Assembly (NCBI RefSeq): GCF_000972385.1
Contig: NZ_JXTE01000001.1
Location: 62,001-126,000, forward strand
DNA length: 64,000 nucleotides
Source: Streptomyces sp. WM6386
GTDB taxonomy: Bacteria; Actinomycetota; Actinomycetes; Streptomycetales; Streptomycetaceae
Direction: 5' to 3'
A program made the position numbers and the translations under genes. A model generated the notes under the pieces. It was not told the origin of the DNA and ran no database searches. It saw nothing but the letters and a program-made list of their open reading frames with translations. Of this stretch, positions 18,647-27,753 are shown one piece after another. Each line of letters opens with the position of its first letter. Positions within the stretch are counted from its first letter, which is position 1.

Positions 18647-20357
18647 TCCTGACGTGGTGCGCGGAGCGGCCCATGCGCACCCGCAAGCCCCGCGCGAACA
18701 GTTCCTCCAGTGCCTTGCCCGCCCCCACCCACGCGTGCAGCGCGGACGCGTACCCGGCGGGGTCCGCGTCCGCGCCGGATTCCGCCGTGAGGTTCAGGAG
18801 TGCGCCGGCGCGGGTGCGGACGACACACGACCCCGGCCCGGTGACGTATGCCGCGAGCGCGCAGTACGGATGCCGGTCGAGGACCTCCGCCGTCCAGAGC
18901 GCGGGCGATCCGAACCGGGGGTCGTCCGCGTCGCCGTACCGGAACACCACGTCCGCCAGGGCCAGTCGGTCGGTCTCGCGGGTGTCCTCGTGGACCGCGA
19001 GGTGCGCCTCGCCGTCGCCCTCGGGGGCGGGGTGCGGGCCCGCGTACCGGGTCACCGCGACCTCGCCGGAGGCCGTCAGCCGGGTCAGTACCAGGAGCGG
19101 CACGGTGGGGACCGCCGGCTCGTACGGCGGCAGCGGGAGCGGTTCCAGGCGGGCGGGTTCCGTGGGCTCGGGGAGGCCGAGGTGGCCGTAGAAGAGACGC
19201 CGTAGGCGGGCGGCCGACTCGCCGGGGGCGGAACTGACGAACTCGGCCGGACGGCCCGGGGGTTGCGGGGGCGGTGCGTCCACCTGGGGGCGCAGCGGGC
19301 GTGTCGGATCCAGCCGGGGTGCCGTGCGCACGAACTCGTACACCGGTGCCTCGGGGGCGAGACCGGCGAGCGGGGCCGCACCGAGCAGCACCGGAGTGCC
19401 CAGGGCGGCGGCGTAGTAGGTGACCGAGCCGTGGTCGCCGATGACCAGGTCGGCGGCGACGAGAGCTTGGCGCCAGCCCTGCAGGGGGTCGATCAGGGTC
19501 AGGCCGGCCCGGCGGGCGCGGTCGAGCCAGGCGCGGATCTGGCCGGGGCCGTGACCGTGCCAGATGTTGGGGTGCAGGACGGCCGCGAGCCGGTACTCGT
19601 CGGCCGGTAGCTCCGAGGTCAGCCGGGGCAGCAGGGAGGGCAGGACGTCGTCGCCGCCGTCACCGAACAGACTCTCGGGATTCCAGGTGGAGTTGAGGAC
19701 GATCAGCCGCTGTCCACGGCCCAGGCCCAGAGCCCGGCGGTAGCGGTCGCGGTGTGGGCGGGCCGCCACCATCCGGTCCCAGCAGGGATCCCCGGCGACC
19801 ACCGCGGTGGGTGCGGCCTCGGGGCAGACGGTGCGCAGTCGCTCGTACTGCTCGGGGTGGGAGAGGACCAGGGTGTCCGCGATCGGCTTCCCGTCCTCGT
19901 CGAGCAGCCACTGCGGTGACATCCCGAAGACCGGATCCGATCGCTCGCTCCCACCGACGACCGTCGGGTGTCGGGTGTCGGGTGTCGCCAATCTCTTAGT
20001 GTATCCGATACCGTGCGACAATACGGCCAATTTACCGGAAAGTGCCCATAGTTGACCGCCGAAGCTCGCCGAGACCGCGAGTGCGACCGGAGTGGTGACC
20101 GCCTGCTCCCACGGCATCACCCGTACACCGGTCTGTGCCAGGAGCTCGGCGAGGCCCGCCTCGAATGCCGACGAGCCGGGGCAGGTCGCCAGCAGCTGCA
20201 CCTCGAACTCGTCGTGGAAGAGCGGCAGTACATCGAGGAGGCGGGTCGCCGCGGTCACGTTGTGGACGACGAAGAGGACGTTGCGGCCGCGCCCCCGGGT
20301 CGCCCAGCGGGCCGCGTCGTCCCCGACCGGCACCCGTATCCAACCGGCCCCCGCCAC
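18633..20357 (-). CDS. CDP-glycerol glycerophosphotransferase-like (GT-B) protein
   Basis: A 574-residue protein. It has a GT-B-like two-domain core: NVLFVVHNVTAATRLLDVLP near the N-terminus, then LIVLNSTWNPESLFG, AAVLHPNIWHGHG and LVIGDHGSVTYYAAALGTPVLLGA, similar to the DxGSV region of TagB/TagF-type glycerophosphotransferases and capsule transferases. The C-terminal 170 residues have no recognised fold. GTG 20357 is chosen. A longer frame would cross a perfect hairpin at 20418-20459 and is implausible. A 7-bp tandem repeat and a local AT-rich patch occur near codon 130. It may modify a cell-surface polymer, though Streptomyces annotations vary. Confidence 0.65.
   Translation of the reverse strand: MAGAGWIRVPVGDDAARWATRGRGRNVLFVVHNVTAATRLLDVLPLFHDEFEVQLLATCPGSSAFEAGLAELLAQTGVRVMPWEQAVTTPVALAVSASFGGQLWALSGKLAVLSHGIGYTKRLATPDTRHPTVVGGSERSDPVFGMSPQWLLDEDGKPIADTLVLSHPEQYERLRTVCPEAAPTAVVAGDPCWDRMVAARPHRDRYRRALGLGRGQRLIVLNSTWNPESLFGDGGDDVLPSLLPRLTSELPADEYRLAAVLHPNIWHGHGPGQIRAWLDRARRAGLTLIDPLQGWRQALVAADLVIGDHGSVTYYAAALGTPVLLGAAPLAGLAPEAPVYEFVRTAPRLDPTRPLRPQVDAPPPQPPGRPAEFVSSAPGESAARLRRLFYGHLGLPEPTEPARLEPLPLPPYEPAVPTVPLLVLTRLTASGEVAVTRYAGPHPAPEGDGEAHLAVHEDTRETDRLALADVVFRYGDADDPRFGSPALWTAEVLDRHPYCALAAYVTGPGSCVVRTRAGALLNLTAESGADADPAGYASALHAWVGAGKALEELFARGLRVRMGRSAHHVRITPA
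19963..19987. repeat. GTCGGGT heptamer tandem repeat (3.6 copies) inside a CDS
   Basis: Three full copies of GTCGGGT plus GTCG lie in tandem inside the glycerophosphotransferase-like gene. Because the unit is seven bases, gain or loss of a copy shifts the frame. The following 60 bases are noticeably AT-richer than the surroundings. Confidence 0.8.
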
Positions 20358-20672
20358 GCTCTCAACCGCCTCTCGCCGCCCGCCCGTGTGATCGGGCAAC
20401 GATAGACAACGGCCGCTTCGCGCGTACCGGCCGCCCCTGAAACCGGCCGGTACGCGCGAGGGGCCCCCTCCCCGGACTGACGTCACACGAGGCGCTTCTG
20501 CTCTTTTCTGCTCGCTTCGGCCGATGTTCTTGCCGAAAACGTCAACTGTCAACGGGGTGGAGCGGTTCAAGCGGTCCTAGGACCCGGGGCGCAGGGCGGA
20601 CGACCGATGGTTTCGCGATCAAGCGTTGCCTAGGCTGCCGTAGGAGACGCCGCAGCTCAGGAAGAGGTCACG
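20358..20672. other. 315-bp divergent intergenic region
   Basis: It holds a perfect 16-bp-arm hairpin (20418-20459), then about 100 bp with TTCTGCTCTTTTCTGCTC and GTCAACTGTCAAC repeats, and ends with the VOC promoter region, where TAGGCT (about 20632-20637) could be a -10 box. No open frame with a start signal is present. Confidence 0.5.
20418..20459. terminator. Perfect 16-bp stem-loop in the intergenic region
   Basis: TCGCGCGTACCGGCCG (20418-20433) pairs perfectly with CGGCCGGTACGCGCGA (20444-20459) around a 10-nt loop. It lies 60 bp upstream of the glycerophosphotransferase-like start, so it insulates divergent units or forms a long cruciform or protein-binding dyad rather than ending a visible gene. 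Confidence 0.6.
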
Positions 20673-21083
20673 ATGCCGGTCGACGGCCGCAGTCACATCC
20701 GTATCGCCCGCCCGTCCCGCGACCTCGCCGCGGCCGAGCGCTTCTGGGCCGACGGGCTCGGCCTGGCCGTCGTATGGCGGGCCGAGGGCGGCACCGGACC
20801 GGGCCACCACGACCTGCTCATGCTCGGCTGGCCCGACGCCCACTGGCACCTGGAACTCGTCCACGAGCCCGCGCACCCCGTCCGACCCCGGCCCACGGAG
20901 GAGGACCTCCTGGTCGTCTACGTCGACGGTCCCGTGCCGCAGGACCTTGTCGCCCGGCTCGAACAGCACGGCGGCAAGCGGGTCCCCTCGCCCAACCCCT
21001 ACTGGAACGAATGGGGCGTGACGATCGAGGACCCGGACGGATACCGGCTGGTGCTGTGCGAGCGGGCGTGGTCCAACTCGTAG
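20673..21083 (+). CDS. VOC (glyoxalase/bleomycin-resistance fold) protein
   Basis: A 136-residue single VOC protein made of two beta-alpha-beta3 modules: HIRIARPSRDLAAAERFWADGLGL opens the first and TIEDPDGYRLVLCERAW closes the second. Candidate metal ligands are His8, the HLELVHE region and Glu in the last strand. The ATG has GGAAGAGG upstream. It stands alone between a divergent transferase-like gene and a convergent UvrA-like gene. The function is unassigned (glyoxalase-, dioxygenase- or resistance-like). Confidence 0.8.
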   Translation: MPVDGRSHIRIARPSRDLAAAERFWADGLGLAVVWRAEGGTGPGHHDLLMLGWPDAHWHLELVHEPAHPVRPRPTEEDLLVVYVDGPVPQDLVARLEQHGGKRVPSPNPYWNEWGVTIEDPDGYRLVLCERAWSNS

Positions 21084-21093
21084 GGGACGGGCC

Positions 21094-21117
21094 CGAGTCG
21101 GATGACCGCCCGACTCG
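21094..21117 (+). terminator. Terminator after the VOC gene
   Basis: CGAGTCGG (21094-21101), loop ATGACCGC, CCGACTCG (21110-21117) form an 8-bp perfect stem 11 nt after the stop codon. Confidence 0.5.
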
Positions 21118-21234
21118 TCACGGGCCGGGACGGGCGCGAGGGCGGTCCCAACTCGTGGCGGGAGGGGGCCTATCGAAGGCGGCCCCCACTCGGCTCGGGG
21201 CCACCCCGGCCGGCAGCTGAGCCGGCGCGACTCG

Positions 21235-21272
21235 TCGGGGACCGTCCCGGCTCACAGCGGGTCGGTCCCCGA
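21235..21272 (-). terminator. Terminator after the UvrA-like gene
   Basis: TCGGGGACCG (21235-21244) and CGGTCCCCGA (21263-21272) are perfect 10-bp arms lying 13 nt beyond the UvrA-like stop on the minus strand. Confidence 0.55.
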
Positions 21273-21284
21273 TCCCGGGCCCGC

Positions 21285-23672
<2,388 letters not shown>

Positions 23673-23718
23673 GCTGACTGTTCTCCATCGTTCGGCTCGA
23701 TCTCACCGGCTCCGAGCA

Positions 23719-23973
23719 TTAGGTCTGATTTCCCTGGAGGAACAAAGCGTTCCGCGTCGTTTCGAGCCCGTCCTCGGTGAGGCCGGCGTCGACGCCCGGC
23801 GGATGCGGCACGACCGACGTGCCGGGCTGACCGGCGGGAGCGACCGTGATCCGGCGCATCGAGCCCTCGCCGACATCGCCGCGCACCTCGCAACCGAGGA
23901 GATCGCGGCAGAAGGCCGGCGCGGCGTCCGGCTCGTCCTGCGGAAGGAAGCTCGCGTGGAGGGTGAGGTCCAT
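23719..23973 (-). pseudogene. C-terminally truncated VOC protein
   Basis: Eighty-four codons from ATG 23973 match the first half to two thirds of a VOC protein (MDLTLHASFLPQDEPDAAPA, later ITVAPAGQPGTSVV and HPPGVDAGLTEDG), then it stops after RNALFLQGNQT, where family members of about 130-140 residues continue with a second module. The C-terminal metal-binding strands are therefore missing and the protein is probably inactive. GTG 23982 is an alternative start. TAGCGT 7 nt upstream of the ATG suggests a leaderless message. The break falls just before the UvrA-like promoter, as if a deletion joined them. Confidence 0.6.
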
Positions 23974-24047
23974 GGACGTCACGCTAGGCGCTGTCCCGGG
24001 GCGGGCGCTTCTCGAAAACTGACGCGCCGTGGCGTCGGCGGCGGTGC

Positions 24048-24085
24048 TTGCCCACCGGGCCGCGCCTCACTAGCCTCCGCGCGTG
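24048..24085 (+). promoter_or_regulatory. Leaderless promoter of VOC gene
   Basis: TTGCCC (24048-24053), a 17-bp spacer and TAGCCT (24071-24076) fit a HrdB-type -35/-10 pair. The GTG start lies 6 nt downstream with no ribosome binding site, so transcription probably begins at or next to the start codon. Confidence 0.55.
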
Positions 24086-24424
24086 ATCAATGGGGCACAT
24101 GTGGTGATTCACAGCCGCGACGCCGAGGCGGACCGTGACTTCCTGCGGGAGGTGCTGGGCTGGTCCCACGTCGACGCCGGGCACGGCTGGCTGATCTTCA
24201 AGGCACCTCCGACGGAGGTCGCCTGCCATCCCACGGAGGGTGCGGCGGCGTATGAACTGATGTTGATGTGCGACGACATCGAGGCCACGACCGCCGAGCT
24301 CGGGGACAAGGGCGTCGGGTTCACCCGCCCGCTCCAGGACGCCTCCTGGGGACGGGTGACCGGCTTTAGGCTTCCGGGCGGCGCCGAGGTCGGCTTGTAC
24401 GAGCCGCGTCATCCGCGCGCCTAG
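24083..24424 (+). CDS. Small VOC-fold protein
   Basis: A 113-residue VOC protein: GAHVVIHSRDAEADRDFLREVLG opens module one and FRLPGGAEVGLYEPRHP closes module two. The usual metal histidine is His6 and the terminal acid is the Glu of LYEP. It belongs to the short extradiol-dioxygenase-like group without assigned function. GTG 24083 is chosen because of the leaderless promoter. It converges on the shikimate-permease-like gene across a strong hairpin. Confidence 0.75.
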   Translation: MINGAHVVIHSRDAEADRDFLREVLGWSHVDAGHGWLIFKAPPTEVACHPTEGAAAYELMLMCDDIEATTAELGDKGVGFTRPLQDASWGRVTGFRLPGGAEVGLYEPRHPRA

Positions 24425-24435
24425 GCGGGGGAAAG

Positions 24436-24475
24436 CCCGAGTCCCCGGAGCCGTTACGGCGTCCGGGGACTCGGG
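24436..24475. terminator. Bidirectional terminator, 14-bp perfect stem
   Basis: CCCGAGTCCCCGGA (24436-24449) pairs perfectly with TCCGGGGACTCGGG (24462-24475). It lies midway between the convergent VOC and MHS-transporter stops. Confidence 0.75.
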
Positions 24476-24492
24476 AGTCCTGCGAGCGGGGA

Positions 24493-25851
24493 TCAGGCGG
24501 TCACGGTCTCCCGCTCCGCCGCCGGCTTCGGCGTGCGCTCGCCGAGCTGCTCCGTCGCGATGGTGTGGGTCTCGCGGGCCGTGAGGACGGCGATGACCGG
24601 CGGGACGCACAGGGCGGCGGTGAAGATCGCGACCGCCGACCAGTCGCTGCCGTCGGGGCCCGCGATCTGCGCGGCGAAGGTGACCGCGAACCCGGCCACG
24701 GCGAAGCCGATCTGGGTACCGATCGCCATGCCCGACAGCCGGACACGGGTCGAGAACATCTCGCCGTAGAAGGAGGGCCACACCCCGTTCGCGGCGCTGT
24801 AGACGACACCGAAGGTGACGATGCCCAGCACCAGGGTCAGCGGGTAGTTGCCCGTGGAGATCGCCCAGAGGTACACGAACATCATGACCGCGCTGCCCGC
24901 GGCGCCGATCAGGTAGACCGGGCGGCGGCCGATGCGGTCCGAGAGCGTGGCCCACGCCGGGATCGCGCCGAGGGCGACCAGGTTGGCCAGCGCGCCCACC
25001 CACAGCATCGAGGAGCGGCTCATCCCGACCGAGTCGCTGGTGGCGTACGCCAGCGCCCAGACCGTGAAGATCGTCGAGACCGAGGCGATCAGCGCACCCG
25101 CGATCACCCGCAGGACGTCCGCCCAGTGGTTGCGGGCCAGGAACGCGAGCGGCATCTTCACGACGCCCTCGGAGGCGGTCTGCTGCTCGAAGGCCGGGGT
25201 CTCCTCCAGCTTGCGCCGGATGACGTAGCCGACGACGGCGACCGCGATGCTCAGGAAGAACGGGATCCGCCAGCCCCAGGACAGCAGCTGGTCCTCGGGG
25301 AGCGCGGCGATCGGGATGAAGGCCAGCGTGGCGAGGAGCTGGCCGCCCTGGGTGCCGCTGAGCGTGAAGCTGGTGAAGAAGCCGCGCCGGTTCGGCGGCG
25401 CGTGTTCGAGCGTCATGGAGTTGGCGCTCGCCTGCTCGCCGGCGGCGGAGATGCCCTGCAGGACACGGCAGGCCACCAGCAGGACCGGGGCGAGCGTGCC
25501 GACCTGGTCGCGGGTGGGCAGACAGCCGATGAGGAACGTCGACAGACCCATCAGGATCAGCGTGAAGACCATGATCTTCTTACGGCCGACCTTGTCACCG
25601 AAGTGGCCCAGGAAGAGCGCGCCGATCGGCCGGGCCGCGTAGGCCACACCGAAGGTGGCCAGCGACAGCAGGGTCGCGGTGGCCGGGTCGGACTTGTCGA
25701 AGAAGATCTCCGGGAAGATCAGCGCGGCCGCGCTGCCGTAGATGAAGAAGTCGTAGTACTCCAGCGCGCTGCCGATCCAGGCGGCAGTGGCCGCCTTTTT
25801 CGGCTGCCCGACGGAATCGGCAGGGTCGCGGGGCGTGACAGTGTTAGCCAC
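24493..25851 (-). CDS. MHS-family MFS symporter, probable shikimate/quinate permease
   Basis: A 452-residue, 12-helix transporter of the metabolite:H+ symporter family. The opening AATAAWIGSALEYYDFFIYG is the family hallmark (W-x-G-x-x-x-E-x-Y-D-F), followed by GHFGDKVGRKK (motif A) and RVLQGISAAGEQASAN. ShiA and other aromatic-acid carriers belong here. It lies next to a TetR regulator and a divergent shikimate dehydrogenase/dehydroshikimate dehydratase operon, so uptake of shikimate or quinate is likely (inference from context). GTG 25851 has GGAG 7 nt upstream. A candidate TetR operator lies about 120 bp upstream. Confidence 0.85.
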   Translation of the reverse strand: MANTVTPRDPADSVGQPKKAATAAWIGSALEYYDFFIYGSAAALIFPEIFFDKSDPATATLLSLATFGVAYAARPIGALFLGHFGDKVGRKKIMVFTLILMGLSTFLIGCLPTRDQVGTLAPVLLVACRVLQGISAAGEQASANSMTLEHAPPNRRGFFTSFTLSGTQGGQLLATLAFIPIAALPEDQLLSWGWRIPFFLSIAVAVVGYVIRRKLEETPAFEQQTASEGVVKMPLAFLARNHWADVLRVIAGALIASVSTIFTVWALAYATSDSVGMSRSSMLWVGALANLVALGAIPAWATLSDRIGRRPVYLIGAAGSAVMMFVYLWAISTGNYPLTLVLGIVTFGVVYSAANGVWPSFYGEMFSTRVRLSGMAIGTQIGFAVAGFAVTFAAQIAGPDGSDWSAVAIFTAALCVPPVIAVLTARETHTIATEQLGERTPKPAAERETVTA

Positions 25852-25967
25852 GAGCGTGCTCCTTTGGGGAACTCCAACGTAAGCGGAGTGAGCGGCGGGA
25901 AGAAGTGCCTGACCTCGTGGGGGTGCTGGGTCGGCCGCGCTGGGGTCCTGGGGGGTTCTCGGTTAAT

Positions 25968-25985
25968 TAACCCACTAGGTAGTTA
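25968..25985. promoter_or_regulatory. Candidate TetR operator upstream of the MHS permease
   Basis: TAACCCACTAGGTAGTTA (25968-25985) is an imperfect dyad centred on CTAG. It shares AACYCACTAG with the operator-like dyad at 26822-26845 in front of the dehydrogenase gene, consistent with one repressor acting at both. The region is AT-rich (TTAATTAA just before). Confidence 0.6.
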
Positions 25986-26051
25986 GTAGCGCTTGGGTAG
26001 GGATGTTGCGCTCGCGTTTCCCGCCTGTCAAGAGGTGGCGACGGACGATCT

Positions 26052-26717
26052 TCAGTCCGCGATGCGCTCCGCCGTCAGGTAGGCGATCACCATGTCGCCC
26101 AGCATGTTCCGGTAGTGCTCGCGCTGTGCGGGGTCGATGAGGTCGCGGCCGAAGAGGGCACCGAAGGTGTGCCGGTTGGCGACCCGGAAGAAGCAGAAGG
26201 AGCTGATCATCGCGTGCAGGTCGACGGCGTCCACGTCGGCCGTGAACAGACCGGACTGCCGACCCGACTCCAGGATCCGGCGGATCACGTCCAGGGCGGG
26301 CGAGCCGATCTTGCCGAGCTTCTCGGAGGCGGCGATGTGCTCGGCCTCGTGGATGTTCTCGATGCTGACCAGACGGATGAAGTCGGGGTGCCGCTCGTGG
26401 TGGTCGAAGGTGACCTCGGCGAGCTTGCGGATGGCCGCGACCGGGTCCAGATGCTCGACGTCCAGCTCCTGCTCGGCCTCCCGGATCACGCCGTACGCCC
26501 GCTCCAGGACGGCTGTGAACAGCTGCTCCTTGCCGCCGAAGTAGTAGTAGATCATCCGCTTCGTGGTGCTGGTGCGGGCGGCGATGTCGTCGACCCGCGC
26601 CCCCGCGAAGCCGACCCGGGCGAACTCGCGGGTCGCCACATCGAGGATCTCGGCCTTGGTGCGCGCGGCGTCACGGGTGCGCCCGCCTGGTCGTACCGGT
26701 TCTTCGACGCTGGTCAT
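26052..26717 (-). CDS. TetR-family repressor of the quinate/shikimate module
   Basis: A 221-residue regulator. The HTH reads VDDIAARTSTTKRMIYYYFGGKEQLF, a canonical TetR DNA-binding segment, and the C-terminal domain resembles TetR_C_6 type aromatic-acid sensors (IRLVSIENIHEAEHI). ATG 26717 has AAGGAA upstream. It lies between the permease gene and the divergent dehydrogenase gene, with related dyads in both control regions, so it most likely represses both until a pathway metabolite binds. The inducer is not known. Confidence 0.85.
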   Translation of the reverse strand: MTSVEEPVRPGGRTRDAARTKAEILDVATREFARVGFAGARVDDIAARTSTTKRMIYYYFGGKEQLFTAVLERAYGVIREAEQELDVEHLDPVAAIRKLAEVTFDHHERHPDFIRLVSIENIHEAEHIAASEKLGKIGSPALDVIRRILESGRQSGLFTADVDAVDLHAMISSFCFFRVANRHTFGALFGRDLIDPAQREHYRNMLGDMVIAYLTAERIAD

Positions 26718-26821
26718 CGGGTTCCTTCGGGTGTGCGGCCAGTGCCGCGATTCTAGAAGCCCGCACGCCCCGCGGAACGGATCAGGGGTTCCCAAGTGCG
26801 GTTTCCGGGTGCTATGACTAA

Positions 26822-26845
26822 CTCACTAGTTCGTACATTAGTGAG
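26822..26845. promoter_or_regulatory. TetR operator in the dehydrogenase promoter
   Basis: CTCACTA (26822-26828) and TAGTGAG (26839-26845) are perfect 7-bp arms around a 10-bp spacer. The dyad lies 18 bp before the dehydrogenase GTG and overlaps the likely -10 TACATT, so a bound repressor would block transcription. Confidence 0.75.
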
Positions 26846-26863
26846 CCGCTCAGGAGGTCCGCC

Positions 26864-27739
26864 GTGGCCAAGGACTCGTATCTCGTCGGACTGATCGGTG
26901 CGGGCATCGGCCCCTCGCTCAGCCCGGCCCTGCACGAGCGGGAGGCCGACCGCCAGGGTCTGCGCTATCTGTACCGGCTCATCGACATCGACGTCCTCGG
27001 CATCGGTCCCCAAGCGGTCGGCGATCTGCTGCGGGCCGCCCGGGACACGGGCTTCGACGGGCTCAACATCACGCACCCCTGCAAACAGCTCGTCATCGAG
27101 CACCTCGACGCGCTCTCCCCGCAGGCCGAGGCGCTCGGCGCGGTCAACACCGTCGTCTTCGAGGACGGCCGGGCCATCGGCCACAACACGGACGTGACCG
27201 GCTTCGCCGCCTCCTTCGCCCGTGGCCTGCCCGACGTACCGCTGGAGAAGGTCGTCCAGCTGGGCGCCGGCGGCGCGGGAGCGGCCGTCGCGCACGCCAC
27301 GCTCACCCTTGGCGCGGAGCAGGTGACGGTCGTGGACGCGCTGGCCGACCGGGCCGCCGACCTCGCCGCCTCCCTGAACCGCCACTTCGGCGAAGGCCGG
27401 GCCGCCCACGCGAGCCCGGACCGGCTCCCGGACCTGCTCGCGAGCGCCGACGGGATCGTTCATGCCACCCCCACCGGCATGGCCGCCCACCCCGGCCTCC
27501 CCTTCGCCGCCGAACTCCTGCACCCCGGCCTGTGGGTCGCCGAGGTCGTCTACCGCCCCCTCGAGACCGAACTCCTGCGCACCGCCCGCGCGATGGGCTG
27601 CGCCACGCTGGACGGGGGCGGAATGGCCGTGTTCCAGGCCGTGGACGCCTTCCGCCTCTTCACCGGGCGGGAGCCCGACAGTGCTCGGATGCTGGCCGAC
27701 ATCGCCGAGCTCGCCGGTGCTGTGGGAACCCCGAAGTAG
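26864..27739 (+). CDS. qsuD: Quinate/shikimate dehydrogenase (QsuD-like, NAD-type AroE paralog)
   Basis: A 291-residue shikimate-dehydrogenase-family enzyme oxidising quinate and/or shikimate to the 3-dehydro acids. The substrate site is GIGPSLSPALHE, the catalytic Lys lies in GLNITHPCKQLVI, and the Asp in GHNTDVTGF. The NAD(P) motif is QLGAGGAGAAVAHA, and after beta-2 an acid follows (VVDALADRA), favouring NAD. Landmarks such as LGAVNTVVFEDGRAIGHNTD and CATLDGGGMAVFQAVDAFRLFTG closely resemble C. glutamicum QsuD rather than biosynthetic AroE. GTG 26864 has AGGAGG 8 nt upstream. It is the first gene of a two-gene catabolic operon. Confidence 0.85.
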   Translation: MAKDSYLVGLIGAGIGPSLSPALHEREADRQGLRYLYRLIDIDVLGIGPQAVGDLLRAARDTGFDGLNITHPCKQLVIEHLDALSPQAEALGAVNTVVFEDGRAIGHNTDVTGFAASFARGLPDVPLEKVVQLGAGGAGAAVAHATLTLGAEQVTVVDALADRAADLAASLNRHFGEGRAAHASPDRLPDLLASADGIVHATPTGMAAHPGLPFAAELLHPGLWVAEVVYRPLETELLRTARAMGCATLDGGGMAVFQAVDAFRLFTGREPDSARMLADIAELAGAVGTPK

Positions 27740-27753
27740 GAAGAGGTACCGAC

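Noticed and set aside
19963..19987. CRISPR-like short repeat
   Set aside because: Units are 7 bp and contiguous with no spacers, so it is a microsatellite, not a CRISPR.
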